This document shows, piece after piece, positions 12,237 through 20,000 of a stretch of 64,000 bases of DNA. Numbering within the stretch: position 1 is the stretch's first letter; every line of letters begins with the position of its first letter. Both the position numbers and the translations under genes were made by a program. The notes beneath the pieces are model-generated. The model had not been told where the DNA came from. It worked only from the letters and a program-made list of their open reading frames with translations, and ran no database searches. This stretch comes from Hippopus hippopus (lineage: Eukaryota; Mollusca; Bivalvia; Cardiida; Cardiidae): contig OX328099.1 in assembly GCA_946811185.2 (NCBI GenBank), forward strand, positions 16,333,859 to 16,397,858, written 5' to 3'.

Positions 12237-12655
12237 TCAGATCACTGAGTTGGACTTAGTTTTTTCACCCTATGGATGATTTTCTTTCTAATTGCCTGAC
12301 CATTGAGTTGGACTTAGACTTTTTTCTGCATCTCTATGAATGATTTTCTTTCTAAAAGCCTGACCATTGAGTTGGACTTAGTTTTTTCTACACCTATGTA
12401 TGATTTTTTTCTCTCTAAAAGCCTGACCATTGAGTTGGACTTAGTTTTTTTCACCCTACGAATGAATTTTCTTTCTAAATGTCTGGACCTTGAGTTGGAC
12501 TTAGTCTTTTTTCTGCATCTATGAATGATTTTTTCTCTAAAAGACTGATCACTGAGTTGGACTTAGACTTTTTTATTCTGTGAATGAATTTTCTTTTCTA
12601 AATGTCAGAACATTGAGTTGAACTTAGTCTTTTTTCTGCATCTATGAATGATTCT
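12237..12655. repeat. About 60-bp tandem repeat array, left arm
   Basis: Seven imperfect units of roughly 58-62 bp, each with a TGAGTTGGACTTAG core and ATGAATGATTTTCTTTC. Spacing and sequence drift argue against a CRISPR or a coding repeat. Confidence 0.88.
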
Positions 12656-12742
12656 TACTCTTTGGAGTGTAACTCTTTGGAGTGTGAGTCTTTGGAACGC
12701 GTCTCTTCTAAAAGAAAGATAGAACTTTCGTGGTAGATGGTT

Positions 12743-13277
12743 AGCCCTGAAAAGAACTGATGGGTTAACTCTGAAAAGAGCTGTGACAATTTGAAGAAAT
12801 GACAACTTAAAGATAGAACTTTCGTCTGACAGCTTGAAGATAGAACTTTCGTCTGACATCTTGAAGATAGAACTTTCGTGGTAGATGGTTAGTCCTGAAA
12901 AGGACTGTTGGGTTAGCTCTGAAAAGAGCTGTGACAATTTGAAGAAATGACAACTTGAAGATAGAACTTTCGTCTGGCAGCTTGAAGATAGAACTTTCGT
13001 CTGACATCTTGAAGATAGAACTTTCGTGGTAGATGGTTAGTCCTGAAAAGGACTGTTGGGTTAGCTCTGAAAAGAGCTGTGACAATTTGAAGAAATGACA
13101 ACTTGAAGATAGAACTTTCGTCTAACAGCTTGAAGGTAGAACTTTCGTCTGACAATTTGAAGAAATGACAATTTGAAGAAAAGATAGAACTTACGTCTGA
13201 CAATTTGAAGAAAGGTAGATCTTCCGTGGTAGATGGTTAGCCCTGAAAAGGGCTGTTGGGGTGTCCCTAAAAGGGAC
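12743..13277 (-). promoter_or_regulatory. Array of eight histone-type 3' hairpins, left arm
   Basis: On the minus strand, downstream of the 70-aa gene, hairpins lie at 13263-13277, 13239-13254, 13063-13078, 13039-13054, 12915-12930, 12891-12906, 12767-12782 and 12743-12758. Except for the first, which has a 3-nt loop, all have a 6-bp stem and UUUC loop. Stems are AGCCCT/AGGGCT, AGCTCT/AGAGCT and AGTCCT/AGGACT. Each TCC- or CCC-type hairpin is followed by AACCATCTACCACG and a GAAAG or GGAAG stretch. This resembles the SLBP site, cleavage site and downstream element of histone genes. Confidence 0.8.
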
Positions 13278-13298
13278 CTGGTTTTGGAGGTTGTGTTT

Positions 13299-13511
13299 TT
13301 AAGCACAACCTCCAACCTTTCCGCAGGCTGGGCAGCTACTCGCTGCCCGCCTCTTTAACCTTTTCAGCTCCTGAGCACTCAGGTTGAACTTCAGCGAGAA
13401 CGGTGCCTCGTTGTCATCATCCCAACTTTCTGTTTTTGGTACAACGACCTTCTTCTTCTCCGACAGTTGAGCAAGCTCCCAAAAATCCATATCCCTAAGT
13501 GCAGTCTCCAT
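13299..13511 (-). CDS. Small CPxC-tail protein, 70 aa, left-arm copy
   Basis: Unrecognised protein. The C-terminus ends CPACGKVGGCA, a likely zinc-binding tail. The middle has an aromatic DFWELAQL segment and a basic LKRLKRR stretch before the cysteines. It is a diverged paralogue of the 119-aa right-arm protein; the DNA becomes identical only from the last ~11 codons outward. It lacks the N-terminal heptad repeats of that copy. The ATG at 13511 lies about 50 bp downstream of a TATA box. The promoter has CCAAT, E2F-type and CRE motifs, and a histone-like hairpin starts 21 nt after the stop (the canonical UUUC one after 44 nt). It is probably a nuclear accessory gene expressed in S phase, but its function is unknown. 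Confidence 0.75.
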   Translation of the reverse strand: METALRDMDFWELAQLSEKKKVVVPKTESWDDDNEAPFSLKFNLSAQELKRLKRRAASSCPACGKVGGCA

Positions 13512-13542
13512 CTTATCTGCGACTCGAAGAAATGAACAACGT

Positions 13543-13673
13543 GCGGGAAATAACGCTGGGTTTTATAGCTTTACAGGAGGATTGAACTAGCTGACCCATG
13601 ACGTCATTTTCTCCTATGTTTTTCCCGCGTCGGCGTTTCATGCTGTTTTGACTCCAAATTAATGTTATCCAAT
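13543..13673 (-). promoter_or_regulatory. S-phase-type promoter of the 70-aa gene
   Basis: On the minus strand, in order: CCAAT (13669-13673), GCGGGAAA (13621-13628, E2F consensus), TGACGTCA (13599-13606, CRE), TATAAAA (13561-13567) and a second GCGGGAAA/TTTCCCGC near the start site (13543-13550). The same block precedes three other small genes. Confidence 0.8.
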
Positions 13674-13702
13674 CAGATTCAGCGTTGTATTTCTAATACT
13701 AA

Positions 13703-13868
13703 ATGTTTTATTGTTGACCAACCCATGGGTTTGTTACATTTTCTTGTTCGGGGATTTTATTGTTGACCAACCCGTGGGTTTGTTACATTTTCTTGTTCGG
13801 GGGATTTTATTGTTACCCAATCCATAGGTTTGTTACATTTTCTTTTTCGGGTAAGAAAAAACTAGAGT
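13703..13868. repeat. 57-bp repeats upstream of the cassette, left arm (3 copies)
   Basis: Three tandem units containing TTTATTGTTGACCAACCC and GGGTTTGTTACATTTTCTTG. The unit recurs in three, two and one copies in front of the right-arm cassettes. Confidence 0.85.
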
Positions 13869-13962
13869 TTAACTAACAGTTATGAGACGTTGTATGGGAA
13901 AAATGTAACCAGAACAAGTCTTTTGGGGAAAACAGAATGAAAAGCTCTATTGTTTTTGAACT

Positions 13963-13983
13963 TTTATTTACTGAACTTTTATT
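13963..13983 (-). terminator. Paired AATAAA poly(A) signals for the 217-aa gene
   Basis: Minus-strand AATAAA at 13963-13968 and 13978-13983, about 530 nt beyond the 217-aa stop, past an AT-rich array. The mirrored pair at 22233-22253 would serve the polymerase-side genes. Confidence 0.45.
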
Positions 13984-13995
13984 TACTGAACAGAA

Positions 13996-14450
13996 CTAAA
14001 CATTGAAACATTTTTTTGCAATGCATCATAAAAAAATTTCTTGGCAATGAAAAAAATTTCTTGACAATGAAAAAAATCACAATGAAACATTTTTTTTGCA
14101 ATGCATCATAAAAAAATTTCTTGACAATGAAAAAACATTTTCTTAACAATGAAAAAAATCACAATGAAACATTTTTTTTGCAATGCATCATAAAAAAATT
14201 TCTTGACAATGAAAAAACATTTTCTTAACAATGAAAAAAAATCACAAGCAAACATTTTTTTTGCAATACATCATAAAAAAATTTCTTGACAATGAAAAAA
14301 CATTTTCTTAACAATGAAAAAAATCGCACTGAAATATTTTTTTCACAATGAATTATTCACAACGAATTAATCGCAATGAATTAATCACAATGAATTATTT
14401 TTTCGCAACGAATTATTTTACAATGAATTAATCGCAAAAACAGTATATAA
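13996..14450. repeat. AT-rich 75-80-bp tandem array, left arm
   Basis: About four units with GCAATGCATCATAAAAAAA and TTTCTTGACAATG, then shorter AATGAATTA units. It is inverted at 21768-22220. Non-coding; it may be an unwinding or spacer region. Confidence 0.85.
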
Positions 14451-14509
14451 CAAATTTTATGCAATGTAAATTCGCAAACACCACGAGTTTCATATTTGTT
14501 TTCATATTC

Positions 14510-15163
14510 CTACCGTTTTGTTGTTTTTCTTGGTTGTTTTCGTTCTGTCTTTGGTTTTTTCGGGATCTTGAAATCAACGTGATTGTCAATGTTTTTCCCG
14601 TATTTGCCCTGCCCTGTCAATATTGGTATAGTTGGTTTTTGATCAACTCGCTGCTTCTTGTGGAGATGGTTACCATCTTCCTCAGATTTCCGTTTTGTTG
14701 TTTTTCTTGGTTGTTTTTCCTTTGGTTGATTTTTCTTTGGTTGATTTTTCTTCACAACACTTACGATAGAGTCCACTAAGTTGTGAAGATTGGATTTATC
14801 AAACTCGAACTCCACAGGAATCTTCACAGGAGGGGTTGAAATGAGCTGATCCTGTTGACGTAGAACCTCGATATTTCTACTGAGCTGATCAGTACTTGCG
14901 GTTAAAGTTTTAATTTCCTCCAAATGTCTGTTTAAAGTCTCCAACTGATCTATGATTCGGATCATCATGCTATCTTGTTTCAAATTTAGCTGCTTTACCT
15001 CTTCATAAATGTTGTCAAACACTGTCGCTGGAATGATGGTTGTCGAATTTAACTCCGGTGGTGGATTGATAATTGTCGAATTCATAACTGATGAAAGAAC
15101 GTCTCCATTGTTTTCCACTGATGGAAAATCGCTCAAGTTGATTTCATCTAAGTTGTGCTTCAT
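14510..15163 (-). CDS. Coiled-coil protein with a basic Lys/Pro-rich tail, 217 aa
   Basis: No family recognised. The N-terminal 50 residues are acidic and Ser/Asn-rich. Residues about 50-108 form a predicted coiled coil (EEVKQLNLKQ, DQLETLNRHLEEI). Residues 138-160 are strongly basic (KKNQPKKNQPKEKQPRK), and the tail repeats KQPRKTTKR at the very end, so it is probably nuclear and DNA-binding. I chose the ATG at 15163 because its leader aligns with that of the 88-aa gene, and nothing upstream in frame is an ATG. The TAG stop sits exactly at the left arm's inner boundary, so the C-terminus may have been set by arm formation. It could be the unknown terminal protein expected for a protein-primed polymerase, but nothing proves that. 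Confidence 0.75.
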   Translation of the reverse strand: MKHNLDEINLSDFPSVENNGDVLSSVMNSTIINPPPELNSTTIIPATVFDNIYEEVKQLNLKQDSMMIRIIDQLETLNRHLEEIKTLTASTDQLSRNIEVLRQQDQLISTPPVKIPVEFEFDKSNLHNLVDSIVSVVKKNQPKKNQPKEKQPRKTTKRKSEEDGNHLHKKQRVDQKPTIPILTGQGKYGKNIDNHVDFKIPKKPKTERKQPRKTTKR

Positions 15164-15255
15164 ATTGTAACTGCCTCTGAATATTGATACTGCTTCCGAA
15201 GTGATCGTTAGCTGAGAATCAAAGAAATGGTGAATGTATGAAAATAACACCGAGC

Positions 15256-15261
15256 TTTATA
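15256..15261 (-). promoter_or_regulatory. TATA box of the 217-aa gene
   Basis: CGTATAAAGC on the minus strand, about 95 nt before the ATG. Leader and TATA match those of the 88-aa gene (CCTCTGTAAACGTATAAA). No CRE is present; a GGCGGAAA lies just upstream. Confidence 0.65.
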
Positions 15262-15403
15262 CGTTTACAGAGGATTGAAATTTTTAAAGAGGGCGGACCT
15301 GGCGGAAAGCACCGGTATTGTACTGTGTGACACCGAATTAGGAGTGGTAAAAAACACCAATATAACCGTCGATTTGATTGCACAATGTTAATGAAACGCC
15401 GAC

Positions 15404-15471
15404 GCGGGAAAAAACATAGGAGAAAATGACGTCATAGGTCAGTTAGTTCAATCCTCCTGTAAAGCTATAAA
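15404..15471 (+). promoter_or_regulatory. E2F/CRE/TATA promoter of the 68-aa gene
   Basis: GCGGGAAA at 15404-15411, TGACGTCA at 15427-15434 and TATAAA at 15466-15471, with the same spacing as the arm-gene promoters. The upstream CCAAT and 57-bp repeats are absent. Confidence 0.78.
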
Positions 15472-15510
15472 GCCCAGTGATATTTTACATAAAATCATAT
15501 TTGTTCCAGA

Positions 15511-15717
15511 ATGGTTCGAATTCTTGTATGTCCTCACTGTGCAAACAGATGTCTGATAGAGTGTGGGAAATGTTTTTCCATACTCGAGTATCTTGGGCAG
15601 AAGCATAACTGTCCAGATACAGATGAAGGATTTTATGATGACGATGAAGGTTCGACGATTTGCTGCGAACACTGTGGATGTGAAATCATCCCAGTGGGTC
15701 GGGCGGAAGAATCGTAG
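15511..15717 (+). CDS. Cysteine-rich zinc-ribbon-like protein, 68 aa
   Basis: Unrecognised small protein with ten cysteines. CPHC (7-10) and CGKC (18-21) could make one zinc ribbon. A second cluster, CCEHCGC (51-57), follows an acidic DTDEGFYDDDEG linker. It starts about 40 nt after its TATA box. Divergent from the 217-aa gene, sharing the 15164-15510 intergenic region. A histone-like hairpin begins 31 nt after the stop. It could be a transcription cofactor or adaptor, but I cannot assign a function. Confidence 0.75.
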   Translation: MVRILVCPHCANRCLIECGKCFSILEYLGQKHNCPDTDEGFYDDDEGSTICCEHCGCEIIPVGRAEES

Positions 15718-15748
15718 AGCTGGATGTCAATGTGAGATCCTTCAAAAA

Positions 15749-15764
15749 AGCCCTTTTCAGGGCT
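15749..15764 (+). terminator. Histone-type 3' hairpin of the 68-aa gene
   Basis: AGCCCTTTTCAGGGCT: 6-bp stem, UUUC loop, then AACCA and, about 11 nt later, CACGAAAGATC. Position and order match a histone mRNA 3' end. Confidence 0.82.
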
Positions 15765-15882
15765 AACCATTTAGCACGAAAGATCTTTCTTCTCAAATTG
15801 TCAAAAGTAAAAAAAGACTTACAGTCATAACTAGAAAAAAGTCAAAAGTAAGAAGTAATTATTTTTATATTTTTTATTTCAA

Positions 15883-15888
15883 AAAGAA
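15883..15888 (-). terminator. Poly(A) signal for the zinc-knuckle gene
   Basis: AATAAA on the minus strand, about 135 nt beyond the 283-aa stop. No UUUC hairpin is seen on this strand here, in contrast to the small genes. Confidence 0.5.
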
Positions 15889-16022
15889 CTTATGTACAAT
15901 GAAAAAATCAAAATCATGAACTGTAAAGACAAAAATGAATGAACTGTAAAAGACAAAAAATGAATGAAAAAATCAAGTCAGTCTTTTTTTGTTTATAATC
16001 AATATTGTATTGAAATCTTTTT

Positions 16023-16874
16023 TCACTCAGTATGTTTTTTCTTTTTCTTTGAGATGTCAGATTCACATTTGTTTTTACGTTTTCTTTTCCTATCGTTGGT
16101 TTTTAATTCCACATCTGGACAGATTTTGTCCTCATGTTTTGTTGATTTGTAAAAGAAATAGTTCTTTGTTACTCGTTTTTTCTTCTTTTCGATGTTTTGC
16201 TGTTTTTCCTTTCCGTACGAACAACCCGGCTCTGCAGAAAATTCGTTTTTTAGATCCAAAGTTTGTTGTTTTCTTAGATTATCGTTTGTAGATATTTTTT
16301 TCTCTGTCTGTTCTGTTATTTTGCAGATTTCTGAATCGCTGTTAGCCGCTGTATCGCTCTGCATGTCTACGATCTGAGTTTCATCCGATGAGGATGTAGC
16401 TTGTGGTGAACTTTTTTTCCATGTATTTTCACTACAGAATGAATTTAGTGTGCCGACGAATTTTATATCTTTGAGGCCATCAACGTTGTAAAACGATGGT
16501 AAAATCTCAATGTCGTGACTGTGTGGATTCACGTAGACAAAAACAATTGTTCCTAGCTGATTTTCTTTTTCTGCACATTCTTTGGCCCAATGTCCTGCTT
16601 CGTTGCATGTGAAACAAATATTTGTTCTCATACCATTCGCACCATATCGTTTGTCAATCGTCGCTTGATCCAAAACTCTGTAGCTGGTAGTACGGTAAAC
16701 ATCTTTTTCTTCTAAATGTTGCTGGGATAAAAATGATCCCACATAGTTTCCGATATGTTTAACATTATACTTTGATGGTATATTGCTGATCTCATAATCG
16801 TGGCTGTATGGATTAACATACAGATACACCCTCTTACTAAGTGGTGATGTATTTTGCAGCTTTAACTCACTCAT
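16023..16874 (-). CDS. CCHC zinc-knuckle protein with a duplicated domain, 283 aa
   Basis: One CCHC zinc knuckle (C87-x2-C90-x4-H95-x4-C100) is flanked by two copies of a ~42-residue motif. Copy one is at about 16-60 (VYLYVNPYSHDYEI) and copy two at about 111-152 (VFVYVNPHSHDIEI); each is followed by YNV and VG. The C-terminal half is Ser/Asp then Lys-rich (KKKKRVTK, RKRKRKNK, KKKKKH), giving several nuclear localisation signals. Such knuckles bind single-stranded nucleic acid, so a role beside the divergently transcribed polymerase is plausible but inferred. It is not a Gag: there is no reverse transcriptase, protease or capsid. The start is the ATG at 16874; the frame extends upstream only through non-ATG codons. 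Confidence 0.8.
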   Translation of the reverse strand: MSELKLQNTSPLSKRVYLYVNPYSHDYEISNIPSKYNVKHIGNYVGSFLSQQHLEEKDVYRTTSYRVLDQATIDKRYGANGMRTNICFTCNEAGHWAKECAEKENQLGTIVFVYVNPHSHDIEILPSFYNVDGLKDIKFVGTLNSFCSENTWKKSSPQATSSSDETQIVDMQSDTAANSDSEICKITEQTEKKISTNDNLRKQQTLDLKNEFSAEPGCSYGKEKQQNIEKKKKRVTKNYFFYKSTKHEDKICPDVELKTNDRKRKRKNKCESDISKKKKKHTE

Positions 16875-16941
16875 ATTTTTATCAGCTGTACTGACTGAGA
16901 TCGAGTAGGAGAATGAATAGATTTTCACAACTAACGGCTTA

Positions 16942-16975
16942 TTTATACACTGTTACAACGGAGAGGGTATATAAA
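16942..16975. promoter_or_regulatory. Divergent TATA boxes, zinc-knuckle gene and polymerase
   Basis: Minus-strand TATAAA at 16942-16947 serves the zinc-knuckle gene. Plus-strand TATATAAA at 16968-16975 serves the polymerase. No E2F or CRE motif lies between the two ATGs, unlike the small-gene promoters. Confidence 0.7.
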
Positions 16976-17029
16976 TTGCTAGTTTTTTCTCACTTTGGCA
17001 TTATTGTCTTTGCACTCAGAGCTAAAACG

Positions 17030-20000
17030 ATGGGTAAAAGAAAAAGAATAATAACCTTTTCAGACAGCGAAAGTGACGATGAGGTGTTTCCACCAACAAA
17101 AAAGAAAAAAACTAGACCTTTGAAAGAAGAAAGTGACGATGAGGTGTTTCCACCAATAAAAAAGAAAAAAACTAAACCGTTGAAAGAAGAAAATGATAGC
17201 GACGATGAAAGTACCAACTCTAACTTAGACATGAAAAGTCTATATGATTTAACAGAAAAGGGTAATAAGAAGTCAAGAAAATTTAAAACAGAATCACATG
17301 TGCTGATGCTGAGTTTTAAGAAATTTGAAGAATTAACACCTCAGAGACTCCTTGGATTATTTGACGATGTTACCTGTGAAATCATTCGAAAGTTAAATGC
17401 CAACCCGACGGACATGATTAGAATTACCATCAATCATCCTTCGTTGGAAATGGGAATCCATATTCCTTTTTTAGCTGCAGACCAGTTACAAGGTGAAACT
17501 ATGCTGAATGAAATTGAACGAGTTTTACAATCGAATACAGATTTCGTCTTGAACGATGGATTCATGACATTTGACATTACACATACAACACCACCAAGTG
17601 GTAGCGGAAAACAAAAAAATAGATCGTCAGAATTAGATTCAAAGTTTTTTGCCCAGAAGAAGCGATCTATTATTCAAATTGACAATCATGACCAACTATG
17701 TTTCGCGAGAGCCGTTGTTGTGGGAATTTGCTACAGTGAACGTGAAAACACCGAGGCATGGAATAGAAAATGGGATCGTATTCGTCATTCAAAATGTCCT
17801 CTTCAAAAGACTGAAGCTGAGAAATTGTTACATGAAGCTGGAGTTTCACCAACACAGTCTGTAGGAATTGATAAATACAAAAAAATTCAAACATTCTTGT
17901 ATGAAAAAGGCTATGTCATTAAAGTTCACCAACAGCATTCAAAAGTGGAAAAAATATTTAAACATCCAGAAGTGAAAGCCAATAGTAAGATCATACATTT
18001 GTACTTTCATCAAAACCATTATGACTACATCAAATCTATCAAAGGTTTTCTTAGTTGTGGATATTATTGTGAGTTCTGTGATGTGGGTTACACTCACCGG
18101 GAAAGTCATGCTTGTTCAAATATCTGTAAAGGTTGTTATCGCGAAGGAAAATGTCCATCAGAATCAAAAGAATATGTTTGCAGTGTTTGCAGTAGACGAT
18201 TTTTTAGTGCTGAATGCTTTGAAAATCACAGAACTGTAAATGGTAAAGAAAAGAAATCCATTTGTGAATTAGTGAAACTCTGCTCGAAATGCGGTGCACA
18301 ATATCATGTCAGAAAGAAAAATCATGTTTGCAATGGAAAGAAAAGGTGTCATATCTGTAAGAGAATTGTTAACTTTTCTCATCAATGCTATATTCAGCCT
18401 TACCAAAGTAAGTTGAACCATGACAGCGATGACGAGACGAGTTCTTCTGTAGTCAAAAAACCACAGTTTATTTTCTTTGATTTTGAATGCAAACAAGACA
18501 CAGGTGTACACATCCCGAATTATTGTATTGCACACAGAGCGTGTGATGAATGTATCGATAAATCACTTGATTTTCATTGTTCTACATGCAGTGAATTTGA
18601 AGAGGGTAGGGAAGTTATTTTTCAAGGTGAAGAAACTTTGAGTCAATTTTGCAACTGGCTCTTTTCAAAACATCATAAAGGGGTTACGGCTATTGCCCAT
18701 AATTTCAAAGGCTATGACGGCCAGTTCATTCTTGACTATATTGTCAAAGTTGGGTTAAAACTTCCAAAATTGATCATGAATGGAAACAATATTATGAAGT
18801 TAGAACTGAACGGTGTACGTCTGATCGATTCTTTCAATTTCATGAGTTTTGGTTTGGCAAAATTTCCACCCACCTTTGGTCTTCAAGAAATGAAAAAAGG
18901 TTACTTTCCTCACTGGGCGAATACAGATGAATTTTGGAGTTACATCGGACCCTACTTGGATATGTCTTATTACAAGCCCGACTCAATGTCTGAAGAGGCT
19001 AGGTCGAAATTTATAGTTTGGTATAATGACAAAGTTCAAAATGGTGAGGAATTCAATTTTCAGAAGGAGATGGAAATGTACTGTAGGTCAGACGTTGATA
19101 TCCTCAGACGAGGATGTGCTGAATTCAGAAAGCTGTTTATCGAACAGGGCGGTATTTGTCCATTTTTAGAGGCGATTACCATCGCAGATGCCTGTAACAA
19201 GGTGTGGCGAAGCAAATATTTACCAGAAAATCAAATAGCTATCATTTCAAGTAAAGACTCATCCAGACGACGCTTTTCTATGAAAGCGATACGATGGGTT
19301 CAAAGCGTTGCTCAGGAAAAAGGTATTAATATTCAGCATGCAAAAAATGGTGGTGAAGTTCAAATCGGGAAATATAGTGTAGATGGTTTTCACCGTCAAT
19401 CAAACACTGTTTATGAATTTCTTGGGGATTTGTATCATGGTTGTCCTGTATGCTATACAGATCGAAATCAGATCAATCCTATTAATGGAAAACCCATGTC
19501 TGAATTGTACGAACGTACTTTTGAACGTATAGCAGATATCGAAGACATGGGATATAATGTAGTGTACATTTGGGAACACGAATTTGATGCTAAGATGAAG
19601 GATAAAGAGTACAAAAAACACATTGAAAAGTTATATCCACATTTGGACCCTATCGATCCGAGGGATGGTTTGTCCGGGGGAAGATGTAATGCAATAAAAA
19701 TTGGATATGATGTTGATGAAAAAACCAAAAAGGAAATCAAGTACATCGATATCTGTTCTCTATACCCTTATGTTTGTAAACACAAATCCTATCCTGTAGG
19801 TCAGCCAAAAATTTTGTCTGCTGAGAATATTGATATGAACAATATTCGCCAATATGAGGGATTAATCAAATGCAAAGTTTTGCCTCCAACTGATTTGTTT
19901 CACCCCGTTCTTCCAGTTCACTGTAACAACAAAATGATGTTTCCACTCTGTATGAAATGTGCAGAAGAAAGCTCAAACATTTGTAGTCATGGTAAAGAAG

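Larger units (their letters stand above)
11849..14510. repeat. Left inverted arm of the element
   Basis: About 2.66 kb that recurs inverted in the right arm. The outer block, 11849-13331, matches 25288-26770 with no length difference: the two positions always sum to 38619 and every shared ORF translation is identical. The inner block 13634-14510 matches 21706-22583. Between them lies a diverged gene copy. The inner boundary falls at the stop codon of the 217-aa gene. Confidence 0.93.

Noticed and set aside
12237..12655. Regularly spaced repeats resembling a CRISPR array
   Set aside because: Units are ~60 bp, degenerate, with no unique spacers, and this is a eukaryotic mobile element; the array recurs inverted in the other arm.
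12605..13315. Several overlapping 84-110-codon frames in the left arm, mirrored at 25304-26014
   Set aside because: They read through the hairpin arrays as repetitive peptides; identical in both arms because the DNA is, not because of coding selection.
16023..16874. CCHC protein as a retroviral or LTR-element Gag
   Set aside because: No reverse transcriptase, protease, integrase or LTRs are present, and the flanking domain repeat is not Gag-like.
16913..17029. Polymerase start upstream at 16913
   Set aside because: That stretch contains both TATA boxes and the likely transcription start; the ATG at 17030 begins the basic, conserved N-terminus.
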